Below are positions 25,888 to 34,420 of a stretch of 55,696 nt of DNA, one piece after another. Numbering within the stretch: position 1 is the stretch's first letter; every line of letters begins with the position of its first letter. Under the pieces are notes generated by a model. That model did no database searches. It saw nothing but the letters and a program-made list of their open reading frames with translations, and was not told the DNA's origin. Position numbers and translations under genes: made by a program. Source of the stretch: Ktedonobacterales bacterium (GTDB taxonomy: Bacteria; Chloroflexota; Ktedonobacteria; Ktedonobacterales; JADMIN01); the NCBI GenBank assembly GCA_025935195.1, contig JAICVS010000010.1, positions 1 to 55,696 of the forward strand. Reading direction: 5' to 3'.

Positions 25888-27369
25888 CTACGACGCGGGC
25901 GCATCCAGTGGCAGTGTGAACGTGAAGGTCGAGCCTTCGCCGGGAACGCCGCTCGATTCCACCCAGATGCGCCCGCCCATCGCCTCCACATAGGCGCGGC
26001 AGATGGCCAGGCCCAGCCCCGTGCCGGGAACCGGCGAGGCGATGTCGCGCTCCAACCGCACGAAGCGCTGGAAGAGCAGCGGCGCTTTGTCCGGCGGCAC
26101 ACCCAGCCCGTAATCGCGCACCGCGACAGCCACCAGCGCGGGCCGGGCGGGAGCGCGATCACGCCGGCGCAGCGAGGGCTGCTCCGCCTCCACCACACGC
26201 ACCGACACCTCGATGGGGCTGCCGGGCGGCGAGTATTTGGCCGCGTTCGAGAGCAGGTTCAGCGTCACCTGGCGTACGCGGTCCGCATCGGCGTGGACGA
26301 GCAGCTCCGGCGGCACACGCAGATGCAGCTCCCGCTCCCGCTCCCCGGCCTCGCGTGGGTCCAGCAGATTGGTCGCGGCGACGATCACCGGCTGCAGCGC
26401 GAAGGTTTCCGGCTGGGTGGCTGCCGCGTCGGCCTCCAAACGGCGAACGGAAAGCACCGATTTGACGATCGCCGCCAAGTGGTCCGCCGCCTCCGAGGCG
26501 TGTGTGAGCATCTGGTGCTGGCGCTCCAGCTCACCGCGCGCCGCCAGCTCGTCGGCGATCTCCAGATAGCCCTGCAACGCCATGATTGGCGTGCGCAGCT
26601 CGTGGTTCACACTGGCGATGAACTGGTCTTTGAGCCGCTCCAGCTCCTTCTCACGTGCGTAGGCCACGCGGATGTCGCCCAGCTCGCGCAGCACACGCGC
26701 GCTGCCACGATTGGCGGCGAACATCAGCACGCCCAGCACGAGCTGCAGCGCCAGCGGGATGGTGAAGATCACCGCCCCATCGGGGCGCGCCAGCGTGGCG
26801 GTGAGGTCCGGCGCGTGTGGAGTGAAGAGCAGGATCGCCAGCGTGACCACGACGGAAATCCCCGTGGCGAGCGCCACCAGCCGCGGGCCACCGAAGACGC
26901 CGGCGATGGCGATCGGCAAGGCCAGCAGCGCGAACTCCGGCACGCGCAGCAGCAGCAGGGCGCCCGCCACCGGGCCGTCGTTGAGCAACAACAGCAGGAT
27001 GACGCCGCTGACCCCCGCGAGCAGCGCCCTGGAGGCGAGCTCGACGCGGCGTGTCCGTGTGGCCCAGAGCGCGACGGCGAAGGCGGCGACGCCGATACCC
27101 ACCTGCACGGAGCTGTTTGCCACGCCAGCCATGAGGTCGGCATGGATAGCGAACGGCAGCGCCAACACCGTGACGGCGAAGAGTCCGGGCGCGATGATGC
27201 GCAGCAGTCCGAGCCGGTGCTGGGCATCGAAACGCGCCAGCATGATCCGCTCGGCTGGCGTCATCGCGCGCGCGTCCGCGGCGGACGCGCCACTCATGTC
27301 CCCCGGCGCCATCTCAGGCTGGGCAGTGTCCAGAGCGTCGTTGCTGGCGTCGTTGCTGGCGTCGTTCAT
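25888..27369 (-). CDS. Membrane sensor histidine kinase
   Basis: A 493-residue sensor kinase. The N-terminus has a short NDAS repeat, encoded by a triplicated 12-base unit. Six or so hydrophobic segments span residues 55-220. The dimerisation domain has [10 protein letters not shown] with phospho-acceptor His256. The ATPase domain carries the N box [11 protein letters not shown]1 DYGLGVP and G2 [12 protein letters not shown]. No extracellular domain is evident, so it probably senses through its membrane region. The ATG overlaps the stop of the response regulator (ATGA), so the two form an operon with the regulator first. Confidence 0.93.
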   Translation of the reverse strand: MNDASNDASNDALDTAQPEMAPGDMSGASAADARAMTPAERIMLARFDAQHRLGLLRIIAPGLFAVTVLALPFAIHADLMAGVANSSVQVGIGVAAFAVALWATRTRRVELASRALLAGVSGVILLLLLNDGPVAGALLLLRVPEFALLALPIAIAGVFGGPRLVALATGISVVVTLAILLFTPHAPDLTATLARPDGAVIFTIPLALQLVLGVLMFAANRGSARVLRELGDIRVAYAREKELERLKDQFIASVNHELRTPIMALQGYLEIADELAARGELERQHQMLTHASEAADHLAAIVKSVLSVRRLEADAAATQPETFALQPVIVAATNLLDPREAGERERELHLRVPPELLVHADADRVRQVTLNLLSNAAKYSPPGSPIEVSVRVVEAEQPSLRRRDRAPARPALVAVAVRDYGLGVPPDKAPLLFQRFVRLERDIASPVPGTGLGLAICRAYVEAMGGRIWVESSGVPGEGSTFTFTLPLDAPAS

Positions 27370-27854
27370 GATTCGCCCTCATGCCCGGTCGGTGTCGGCG
27401 GCGGGTCACTCTCGCTGAGCTGGCGCAGGCGGGCCAGCCGTTGCGTCGTGCTTATCTCGATAGCCTGGCGAATGGCGGCCACCAGCTCGCGTGGGTTTAC
27501 CGGCTTGTCCAGATAAGCGTCCGCGCCGCTGAGCTGGCCGGCGATCCGATCGCGGTCCTGCACCATCGCGGAGAGGATCACGAGCGGCAGGTCCGCGGTG
27601 GTTGGGTCGCCACGTAGTGCGCGCGCCACCTGATAGCCGTCGAGCAGGGGCATGCGCACGTCGAGCACGATCACGTCGGGGCGCTCGGCGACGGCACGGC
27701 GCAACCCTTCGGCGCCGTCAAAGGCGGAGATGACATCATAGTTACCGAAGAGCTGGAGCGAAGTGACCATGACCTCGTTGAGATGCGGGTCGTCGTCAAT
27801 CACGAGCACCCGATACGGGCGTCCTCCAGCGCTCGCCCGCTCCTGAGGTGTCAT
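27366..27854 (-). CDS. Single-domain response regulator
   Basis: A 162-residue CheY-like receiver with no output domain. Acidic pocket IDDD is at residues 19-22, phospho-acceptor Asp65 in [14 protein letters not shown], Ser95 in LVILSAM and Lys117 in YLDKPVN. The C-terminal extension of about 30 residues is polar and Pro-rich. It is translationally coupled to the kinase downstream. With no DNA-binding domain it must act by protein contact or pass phosphate onward. Confidence 0.93.
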   Translation of the reverse strand: MTPQERASAGGRPYRVLVIDDDPHLNEVMVTSLQLFGNYDVISAFDGAEGLRRAVAERPDVIVLDVRMPLLDGYQVARALRGDPTTADLPLVILSAMVQDRDRIAGQLSGADAYLDKPVNPRELVAAIRQAIEISTTQRLARLRQLSESDPPPTPTGHEGES

Positions 27855-27918
27855 GTGCGCCTCCTTCGCCCGAAACGGGGATCGCGGCGTGAGCAGCGTG
27901 CCGGCGGCCCGGCGCGCG

Positions 27919-28461
27919 CTAGCGGGTGAAGATCGCTCTCCGCGCCAGCAGTGTGGGGATCAGCCAGAGCGGGTAGAGCAGATACGGCAGGTTCGTCACC
28001 CAGTACGAGACGCCGTTGGTGACGGTCGGCAGACCGGCGAAGATGTCGCCGAGGAAGAACTGGAGGATGGCGTAGAAGATCATCGCGCCGGTCATCAGGC
28101 CGACGGGCACCACCCAGGCGCCGCGGCGCAGCAGGCCGATGCCGGTCGCCAGATAGAGCGGCCCGAGCAGAAAGGCGTCTTCGACCGCGCCGGCCAGCAC
28201 GCCGGGGTTCACATGCCGGTACGTATTGTCGCCGTTGAGAATGTACCAATACCAGACCTGGCCGAGCGGATTGCTCGCATTCGGCCCGATAGGGAAGACC
28301 TGCTGATTGATGGCGAAGAGCACGTAGTAGAGTTGCGGGATGGCGGTGACGATGCCAAGGAGCAGAGAGAATCCAGCGAGGATCGTGATCGCGAGCGGGC
28401 GAGCGGCCTGGGACGGCTGATCCGGTTGCGCGGGAGCGGCGACGCTGGCGTCCATTGTCAC
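27919..28461 (-). CDS. Four-helix membrane protein, unknown function
   Basis: A 180-residue protein with a polar, Pro/Gln-rich N-terminus and four hydrophobic segments (about residues 22-45, 85-110, 115-137 and 150-172). No family is recognised. The loop between helices one and two has [28 protein letters not shown]. The start is GTG five bases after AGGA, or ATG two codons later. It is divergent from the pentapeptide-repeat gene. Confidence 0.7.
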   Translation of the reverse strand: MTMDASVAAPAQPDQPSQAARPLAITILAGFSLLLGIVTAIPQLYYVLFAINQQVFPIGPNASNPLGQVWYWYILNGDNTYRHVNPGVLAGAVEDAFLLGPLYLATGIGLLRRGAWVVPVGLMTGAMIFYAILQFFLGDIFAGLPTVTNGVSYWVTNLPYLLYPLWLIPTLLARRAIFTR

Positions 28462-28623
28462 GTGCTTCCTCTTTCTGTGGGGGAGATGAGCGCGCGGCTA
28501 CACTACCAGTCCGGCGTCTTGGCGTCAAGCGTGAGAGCGGGAGAGCCGCGCGCATTGACCGGCTCACCTATACTGACAGATGCCGGTCGCCGGCTTATAC
28601 GGACAAGAGGAAGGAGCGCCACC

Positions 28624-30144
28624 ATGCCCGATTTGCGGCCGGACGCCATACCGGCCATAGCTCTCGCGGCCCTCGCCGCGCCGCCGGCCGGCGATCGCGC
28701 GGGCCGACGGGCGTACTGGGCCGAGCGCGGCTGGCCGTGGCGCCGCGAGGCAGAGATTGACGCCGCACGGCAAGCATACCTCGCCGCACAGCGCATGGTG
28801 CCGCCAGATGTCGAGCGCGGCGTCTATCCCTTCAGCGACGTGACGCCGCCGCTCGCGCGCGCCGACCTCGAGTGGCTGCTGGCAACGGCGCCGGAGGGCG
28901 CGCGATTGGATCTACGCGGGGCGGACCTGCGCGGCCTGGATCTGCGCGGGCTGCCGCTGGCGGGCCTGCGCGGCGGGCTGGCCGAGGACGAGTGGCGCAA
29001 CGCGACGGCGCGACAGATCGAGGCGGCGGCGCTGCACGCCGAGACGGCCGACTTCGGCGGCGCGGACCTGGCCGGCGCAATCCTGGAAGGGGCGCACCTC
29101 GAGGGCGCGCGACTGCGCGACGCGGATCTGCGCGCCGCCTCGCTCAGCTTCACCTTCCTTGAGGGGGCGGTGCTGGCGGATGCGCGGCTGGAGCGGGCGC
29201 TGCTGCTCGGCGCGCTGCTGGACGGCGCCACGCTGAGCGGCGCGCGGCTGGAGCACGCCAATCTCAGCAGCGCCAGCCTCGCCGGCGCCGACCTCTTCGG
29301 CGCGCACCTGGAAGGCGCGCAATTGCGAGCCGCGCACCTCGCCGGCAAGGCCCTCGCCCCAGACGCACTTGCCCGCGTGCGCCGCGCCCGGCCCGATCTG
29401 CCCGTGACGCTGCCCGGCGCATCCATCGGTGGCGCGTTCTTCGACAGCGCGACGCTGCTGGACGACGCGCGGCTGGGCGATGAGACGTACGGCGGCGTCG
29501 CCGTCGCGGATGCGCGCTGGGGCGGCGTGAATCTGGCGGTGGTGGACTGGGCGCCGCTGAAGACGCTGGGCGACGAGCGTGAGGCGCGCGCTCCCGCCCA
29601 CGCCGGCACACCGAAGGACGAGGCGACGCGCTTCGCGGAGCTGCGCACGGCCGTGCGCGCGAATCGCCAGCTCGCGGTGGCGTTGCGCGAGCAAGGGCTG
29701 AACGAGGAGGCGGATCGCTTCGCCTACCGCGCGCAGCTCGCGCAGCGCGAGGTGCTGCGGCGTCAGGCATTGGGGCGCGACATGCCGGGACAGGTGAGCG
29801 CCGGGCGGCGGGCGCAGCGGCTCGGCGCCTACGTCTTCTCCAGCTTCCTCGATCTGCTGGCGGGCTATGGCTACAAGCCGGGCCGCAGCCTGGCCGCCTA
29901 TCTCGGCTCGCTGATCGTCTTCGCCACGGCGTACTTCGCACTGGGGCAGTCCGGTGCGCAGCCGCTGAGCCTGGTGGACGCGATGGCGCTCAGCATCAAC
30001 TCGTTCCACGGGCGCGGCTTCCTGCCCGGCACCGTCGCGGTCAGCGACGCGGTGACGGTGCTGACGGCGCTGGAGGCGATGCTAGGGCTGATCATCGAGA
30101 TCAGCTTCATCGCGACCTTCACGCAGCGCTTCTTCGCGCGCTAG
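28624..30144 (+). CDS. Pentapeptide-repeat protein with C-terminal two-helix channel-like domain
   Basis: A 506-residue protein. After a helical N-terminus, residues about 97-265 form pentapeptide repeats (A[D/N]LxG pattern: LDLRGADLRGLDLRG, ADLAGAILEGAHLEGARLRDADL), which fold as a right-handed beta helix. A helical linker with EEADRFAYRAQLAQREVLRR leads to two membrane helices (about 427-447 and 475-500) that flank a short re-entrant-like segment containing SINSFHGRGFLPG. This resembles a K+ channel pore domain but lacks TVGYG. The ATG follows GGAG by seven bases. Ion conduction is inference. Confidence 0.88.
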   Translation: MPDLRPDAIPAIALAALAAPPAGDRAGRRAYWAERGWPWRREAEIDAARQAYLAAQRMVPPDVERGVYPFSDVTPPLARADLEWLLATAPEGARLDLRGADLRGLDLRGLPLAGLRGGLAEDEWRNATARQIEAAALHAETADFGGADLAGAILEGAHLEGARLRDADLRAASLSFTFLEGAVLADARLERALLLGALLDGATLSGARLEHANLSSASLAGADLFGAHLEGAQLRAAHLAGKALAPDALARVRRARPDLPVTLPGASIGGAFFDSATLLDDARLGDETYGGVAVADARWGGVNLAVVDWAPLKTLGDEREARAPAHAGTPKDEATRFAELRTAVRANRQLAVALREQGLNEEADRFAYRAQLAQREVLRRQALGRDMPGQVSAGRRAQRLGAYVFSSFLDLLAGYGYKPGRSLAAYLGSLIVFATAYFALGQSGAQPLSLVDAMALSINSFHGRGFLPGTVAVSDAVTVLTALEAMLGLIIEISFIATFTQRFFAR

Positions 30145-30231
30145 GCGCTGCTCGTGTCAGTGCTATGGGCGATAATATCGGGTATGCAGGCAATAGACGA
30201 CAGCGGCGACGACGGCGCGGAGGTGCGCGAC

Positions 30232-30546
30232 ATGGCCTACCAGATCACGCTGACAGACGACGAGTACGAACGGCTGAGCGCGGCGGCATCGCAACAGGGC
30301 AAAACCATCGAGGAGCTGGTGCGCGTCGCGCTCACAACACAGCTCGCGCAACCACCTGCCAATAAGCCGGCGATGACGGAGCGCGAGTTCGAGGAGCATC
30401 TGTATCGCAAGGGCATCATTGACCACATCCCCGACCATCGGCCCGATACCCCAGAAGAAGAGGCTGAGCTAGACGAGATTGCGCGACGCATCCGCCCTGG
30501 CAAGATGGCCTCGGACATCGTGATCGAGGATCGAGGTCCGCGCTGA
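30232..30546 (+). CDS. VapB-like antitoxin
   Basis: A 104-residue protein. The N-terminus MAYQITLTDDEYERLSAAASQQGKTIEELVRVAL has the strand-helix-helix pattern of a ribbon-helix-helix DNA-binding domain. The C-terminal half is acidic (TPEEEAELDEIARRI) and is expected to wrap and inhibit the toxin. The ATG follows GGAGG by eight bases, and its stop shares a base with the PIN gene start (TGATG). The operon layout, antitoxin first, is standard for VapBC, and autorepression is expected. Confidence 0.85.
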   Translation: MAYQITLTDDEYERLSAAASQQGKTIEELVRVALTTQLAQPPANKPAMTEREFEEHLYRKGIIDHIPDHRPDTPEEEAELDEIARRIRPGKMASDIVIEDRGPR

Positions 30547-31016
30547 TGTCGAGTTATTTTCTTGACACGAGCGGGCTCGTCAAGCGATACGTCCCTGAGA
30601 CAGGCCACAGATGGGTGCGTTCCCTGTGCAGGCGAGGAGTGGCTGACAACCTGTACATCGCCGCGATTGCGCGCGTCGAGGTCGTGGCCGCTCTCTGCCG
30701 CATAGTTCGCCAGACGCCACCTCGCCTGGATGCGGCAGACCGAGATCGTTTGATCGCTCGCTTTCGCCAGCATATGCGACAGCAATATGACGCGGTGCCT
30801 GTGAATGATGCTGTCTATACCCGCGCCGCCGATCTCTGCCGCGTTCATCCGTTGCGCGCCTACGATGCGGTGCAGCTTGCGTGCACGCTCACCATCCGTG
30901 ACGAGGCGGTGGCGGCGGGCGTTCCGGCGCCGATCTTCGTCTGCGCCGACGACGTGCTATTGGCTGCTGCCACAGCCGAAGGGCTGGCCGGAGAGAATCC
31001 CCATGCGCACCCGTGA
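30546..31016 (+). CDS. PIN-domain ribonuclease toxin (VapC-like)
   Basis: A 156-residue PIN nuclease. Acidic active-site residues are visible as Asp7 (YFLDTSGLVKRY), Glu45 (ARVEVVAAL), Asp107 (LRAYDAVQLA) and Asp135 (CADDVLLAA), the standard four-residue set. VapC toxins cleave tRNA or rRNA. It overlaps the antitoxin by one base, and its own 3' end overlaps the next membrane-protein start by 14 bases. All catalytic residues are intact, so the pair looks functional. Confidence 0.92.
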   Translation: MSSYFLDTSGLVKRYVPETGHRWVRSLCRRGVADNLYIAAIARVEVVAALCRIVRQTPPRLDAADRDRLIARFRQHMRQQYDAVPVNDAVYTRAADLCRVHPLRAYDAVQLACTLTIRDEAVAAGVPAPIFVCADDVLLAAATAEGLAGENPHAHP

Positions 31017-31698
31017 GCCAACGGATACGGCGCGCGGCGCCGGACAGCGCGCGAGCGAGCTCGGCCGGGAATGGGCGCCGGACGTGCAGCAGCTTGTCGT
31101 GGCGACGGCGGGCGCGCTGCTCGTCGGCGTGCTCTACCTCGCGCTGCCCTCAGAGGTGACGCGCGTGCCAAGCTGGCTGCTGCTCGTGGTGGAGGCGCTG
31201 TTGCTCGCGCCGCCGTTCGTGGCAGCGCTCTTTCTGGAGCGCGCGCTGCCATACCCAATGGCGCGCGGCTTGGCCTTCAGCCTGCTGGCCGTGCTCACCG
31301 CCGCGCTGATCGGCTCGGTCACGCTGCTGGTGAGCCAGATCGGCGGCCACATCACGGGACGCGAGCTGATCCGCCCGGCGGGGCTGCTCTGGGCCAGCAA
31401 TGTGCTCGTCTTCGCCATCTGGTACTGGGAAACGGACGGCGGCGGCCCGCGCAACCGCTTCGCCGCCGGGCACCAAGCCGCGGACTTCAAATTCCCGCAG
31501 CAGGATGGCGGCAACCCAACGGGCTGGGCGCCCGGATTCGTGGACTACTTGTTTCTCGCCTTCTGCACGGCCACCGCGCTCAGCCCCGCCGACACCGTCC
31601 CGCTCGCCCGCCGCGCCAAGCTGCTGATGATGGCCGAAGCGGTGATCTCCGGCCTCATCCTCGTGCTGCTGATCGCCCGCTCCGTCAACATCATCTGA
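31003..31698 (+). CDS. DUF1345-like membrane protein
   Basis: A 231-residue membrane protein with five or six hydrophobic segments (about residues 30-50, 55-75, 85-110, 125-145, 175-195, 205-228). The layout and the ending FVDYLFLAFCTATALSPADTVPLARRAKLLMMAEAVISGLILVLLIARSVNII recall DUF1345, whose members have a pore-like loop between the last helices. A loop with WYWETDGGGPRNRF and FKFPQQDGGNP lies before that pair. The ATG at 31003 overlaps the toxin gene; no clear ribosome site is seen, so coupling is likely. Confidence 0.75.
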   Translation: MRTREPTDTARGAGQRASELGREWAPDVQQLVVATAGALLVGVLYLALPSEVTRVPSWLLLVVEALLLAPPFVAALFLERALPYPMARGLAFSLLAVLTAALIGSVTLLVSQIGGHITGRELIRPAGLLWASNVLVFAIWYWETDGGGPRNRFAAGHQAADFKFPQQDGGNPTGWAPGFVDYLFLAFCTATALSPADTVPLARRAKLLMMAEAVISGLILVLLIARSVNII

Positions 31699-31716
31699 CG
31701 GCATCACCTGGCACCG

Positions 31717-32559
31717 TCAGCTCAACGGCGGCGGACCCTGGCGCACGCGCTCGCGCATGCCCTCCACGCCGCCGCGCGTCTCCGGCGTCGCCCAGACGTT
31801 CTCCAGCCACCACGTCGCGCCAGCCGCGGCCATCGGTGCCACAATCGCGCGCGCCGCGGCGGGGTCGTCGCCCGGCGTCTCGCCTTCCAGCACGATCTCG
31901 AAGGGCGTGGGCGGTGTGCGGTTCGCCGCGACGAACGCCGCCAGCTCACGGATGTCGTCTGGCGCCATCGGCATCTGCCCCGTGCCCGGAGGCATCTTGA
32001 TCGGCAGCACGCCGTCGCAGCGCAGCGCGCGCCGTAGCGACTTCATGCGCGGCCAGGCGCCGACGGCCCAGATCGGCACACGCGGTCGCTGCACCGGCAC
32101 AGGCGCGAAGGTGACATCGCGCAGGTGATAGTGTTCGCCATCGTAGCTGAAGGGTTCGCCACGCCAGAGTCCCTCCAGAATGTCCAGGCTCTCGTCCAGC
32201 AGCCGCGCACGCACACGCCGGTCGGTCTCCTCGCCGATCTTGTTGAACTGTGAGTTCGGGTGATCCGGCCCGGCCGCGCCCAGGCCGACGGGCAGGATCG
32301 CGCGGCCGTTCGAGAGGTGGTCCAGCGTGGCAAGCTCGCTCGCCACCTTCCAGGGACGCCGGCGCGAAAGCGGCGTCAGCATCGTGCCGAAGCGAATGCG
32401 CTCCGTGCCGAGCGCCACCGCCGCCAGCGAAACCCACGCATCCCACCCATAGGCCAGATCCCACACGAAGACGCCGTCCCAGCCGGCATCCTCCGCGTCG
32501 CGCGCCAGCTCCGCTAGCGTGCGTGGATCCATATCCGGAAATGTCACGCCGAATTTCAT
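31717..32559 (-). CDS. LLM-class flavin-dependent oxidoreductase
   Basis: Luciferase-like monooxygenase-fold flavoprotein, 280 residues, using FMN or F420. It begins MKFGVTFPDMDPRTLAELARDAEDAGWDGVFVWD, typical of the family. IRFGTMLTPLSRRRPWKVASELATLDHLSNGRAILPVGLGAA is the cofactor-binding core, and ILEGLWRGEPFSYDGEHYHL and PRVPIWAVGAWPRMKSLRRALRCDG follow. The substrate is unknown. A broken homologue lies immediately upstream on the same strand, separated by a family A repeat, which implies an old tandem duplication. Confidence 0.92.
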   Translation of the reverse strand: MKFGVTFPDMDPRTLAELARDAEDAGWDGVFVWDLAYGWDAWVSLAAVALGTERIRFGTMLTPLSRRRPWKVASELATLDHLSNGRAILPVGLGAAGPDHPNSQFNKIGEETDRRVRARLLDESLDILEGLWRGEPFSYDGEHYHLRDVTFAPVPVQRPRVPIWAVGAWPRMKSLRRALRCDGVLPIKMPPGTGQMPMAPDDIRELAAFVAANRTPPTPFEIVLEGETPGDDPAAARAIVAPMAAAGATWWLENVWATPETRGGVEGMRERVRQGPPPLS

Positions 32560-32570
32560 GCGCTATGCCG

Positions 32571-32619
32571 CCCTCCGCGTCTACTCTGCGCTCTCCGCGT
32601 CCTCCGTGGTTCAATCTCC
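32571..32619. repeat. Dispersed CTCCGCGTC-type repeat (family A, copy 2)
   Basis: CCCTCCGCGTCTACTCTGCGCTCTCCGCG and then TCCTCCGTGGTTCAATCTCC. The end matches the end of copy 1 near 20.54 kb. It sits between the intact and broken LLM genes. Confidence 0.75.
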
Positions 32620-32624
32620 GTCCC

Positions 32625-33072
32625 TTACTCAGCTCGTAGCGGGCCGCGCGCGACCGCCGTCCGCGCCGCCGCCAGATCGCCGATCTCAGGCGAGACGTAC
32701 TCCACCCACCACGTCGCGCCCGCCGCGGCCACGGCGCGGATGTGCGCACGCTCGGCGACCCAGTCGGCGCGTCGCCCATTGCCGCCCAGCGCGACATCGA
32801 AGCCGTCCAGCGTGCCACGCTCCCGCGCGACCAGCGCACGCATCGCCCGCACATCGTCGGGCGTCAGATCGTGCCACTCGCCGTCGTCGCTGGCTTTGTA
32901 GACGCAGCAGCCAGGGATCGTGCGCCGGCACATCCTGATGTCCCTGCCAGACGATGTAGTCCTCCTGGAACACGCCGTCCCAGCCCGATTCCTCGGCTAG
33001 CCGCGCCAGCTCCACCAGCGCGCCCGCCTCGGCACACGCGCCGCCGTTGGGCAGCGCCAGCCCATAACGCAT
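32625..33072 (-). pseudogene. LLM oxidoreductase remnant (internal deletion and frameshift)
   Basis: A decayed copy of the adjacent LLM gene. The 5' part encodes MRYGLALPNGGACAEAGALVELARLAEESGWDGVFQEDYIVW, the normal LLM start, for about 47 residues. Near 32920-32935 the frame changes, and the remaining sequence encodes WHDLTPDDVRAMRALVARERGTLDGFDVALGG and AAGATWWVEYVSPE, the family's C-terminal part. About 150 residues of the central barrel, with most of the cofactor site, are missing. An active enzyme is not possible. Confidence 0.8.
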
Positions 33073-33123
33073 GATCGCATCCTTTCCTTTGCACACCGGT
33101 ACGCCGGTACGCCGCGATCCGGC

Positions 33124-33849
33124 TCAGGCGCCGACGACGAGCGCGCGGAACGCGGGGGTGTCGCGTAGCGCCGCGAGGTCGGGATCATCCTTCGCATTCT
33201 CAGCCAGCGCTGGATCGCGGCGCAGCGCGTCGCCCAGCAGTTCCAGCGCCCAGTCGGCCTGGTCCGCCTGCGCTTCACCACAGGCCATGTTGTAGAGCGT
33301 GATCGCATCGTCGCGCAGCGCGGGCAGGCCCTCGATCCGCCGCGTCGCCTCGACCAACACGCGCCGCACACGATCAACGCCGCTCGTGTCTCCTCGCGCA
33401 CGAGCGAACTCCATCAGATGGCCGCATGGGTGCCAGAGTCCGTGCGTCAGCGACTGCGCGACGAGCGACTCGCCATGCGTCCAGGCTCGGTGCCGCTCGT
33501 CTATCAGCGCCGCATCGTCCAGCGCCGCGACCTGCTCCACCAGGGATGTGTGCGCTCGTTCCGCCGCGGCGCGCACCTCTGCCCACGTGTCTCGCTGGTG
33601 CGCCGCGTACTCGTGCTGCTCGTCGTGCTCCAGGCTGGGCATCTCGCCGGTGGCGGCCGCGCGCATCGCCCGCACCAGCCGCTCTTTGGCCGTGGCAATG
33701 TGCGCGACCAGATCTGTGGCGGACCACTGCTCCGGCGTGCCGGCGGTGTTCCGCTCGGCATCGCTCAGGTCGTTCACCACTCCCATCTCCGCCTCGCGGG
33801 CGCTCTCCAGCAGTTCAAGCACAGTGGTCTTGAGCCGAATCTCGCTCAT
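33124..33849 (-). CDS. DinB/ClbS-like four-helix protein with C-terminal TPR
   Basis: A 241-residue protein. Residues 1-165 match the DinB superfamily, closest in pattern to ClbS/DfsB or mycothiol-dependent isomerase-type members: helix 1, then EQWSATDLVAHIATAKERLVRAM, and WTHGESLVAQSLTHGLWHPCGHLMEFA. The His residues at the usual spacing could bind a metal. Residues 175-235 (ALRDDAITLYNMACGEAQADQADWALELLGDALRRDPAL, then DDPDLAALRDTPAFRAL) are a TPR unit with the common closing motif. Thiol transfer or small-molecule detoxification is the family theme. Confidence 0.82.
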   Translation of the reverse strand: MSEIRLKTTVLELLESAREAEMGVVNDLSDAERNTAGTPEQWSATDLVAHIATAKERLVRAMRAAATGEMPSLEHDEQHEYAAHQRDTWAEVRAAAERAHTSLVEQVAALDDAALIDERHRAWTHGESLVAQSLTHGLWHPCGHLMEFARARGDTSGVDRVRRVLVEATRRIEGLPALRDDAITLYNMACGEAQADQADWALELLGDALRRDPALAENAKDDPDLAALRDTPAFRALVVGA

Positions 33850-33917
33850 GCTCTATCCACTCCTCGTCTATTCCTACTCATCCATTGCGACCATCCGCTG
33901 ACCGCGCGCGGCGCTCG

Positions 33918-34265
33918 TCACACCCGCGACACCAGTGTCGCCGCCGCCACCGGCAGGCCGGCCTCTTTCCAGACGGGATAGCCGCCGTCCAGCGCCCGCG
34001 CGTCGTAGCCGTTCTCGCGCAGCAGCGCTGCCGCGCGCTCACCGCGTGACTCGCCGCAATGGTGCATGTTGCAGTAGGTGACCACCAGCCCGTCGCGCGA
34101 GATGTGCTTGAGCTTCTTCGGCAACTGGCTGAGCGGAATGTTCACCGCGCCCGCTACATGGCCGGACGCGTACTCCTTGGGGCCGCGCACGTCAATCACC
34201 ATCGGCGCCGCCGCGCCGTCCAGCCATTCATTCAGCTCGCGCGCATCAATCAGCTCACTCACCAT
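33918..34265 (-). CDS. Rhodanese-like sulfurtransferase
   Basis: A single-domain rhodanese of 115 residues. MVIDVRGPKEYASGHVAGAVNIPLSQL is the conserved first half, and VVTYCNMHHCGESRGERAA is the active-site loop with the catalytic Cys followed by a second Cys five positions on. The end, DGGYPVWKEAGLPV, is standard. The start ATG at 34265 follows GGAGG; longer in-frame starts exist up to 34364. The extra loop Cys could form a disulfide with the nucleophile. It is divergent from the WYL regulator and shares its operator region. Confidence 0.9.
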   Translation of the reverse strand: MVSELIDARELNEWLDGAAAPMVIDVRGPKEYASGHVAGAVNIPLSQLPKKLKHISRDGLVVTYCNMHHCGESRGERAAALLRENGYDARALDGGYPVWKEAGLPVAAATLVSRV

Positions 34266-34358
34266 GCATCCCTCCGCGTCCGCATCGCTCATCATCGCTG
34301 TGCGCGGCCGGCGTTCTATCCGCCCGATCCGCACATCCACAGGGTACGCGGCACTTGT

Positions 34359-34373
34359 TGACACGCTGTGTCA
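34359..34373. promoter_or_regulatory. Operator-like inverted repeat upstream of the WYL regulator
   Basis: TGACAC-GCT-GTGTCA is a perfect inverted repeat with six-base arms and a three-base centre. It lies between the divergent rhodanese and WYL genes and overlaps a TTGACA (34358-34363) that has no matching -10 at normal spacing. It is probably the binding site of the WYL protein. Confidence 0.55.
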
Positions 34374-34420
34374 TATTGCGGATGGGAACGGTCGTTCTGC
34401 GAGAACAGGGGGAACAGTTC

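Noticed and set aside
24754-27516. A 920-codon plus-strand open frame
   Set aside because: It runs antisense to the histidine kinase, the paralogue 2 gene and the repeat region. Its product is Arg/His/Gln-rich with no domain, as expected of an unused frame in GC-rich DNA.
34358-34386. Sigma-70 promoter built on TTGACA at 34358
   Set aside because: The position 17 bases downstream reads GATGGG, which is not a -10. The hexamer is better explained as part of the TGACAC/GTGTCA operator.
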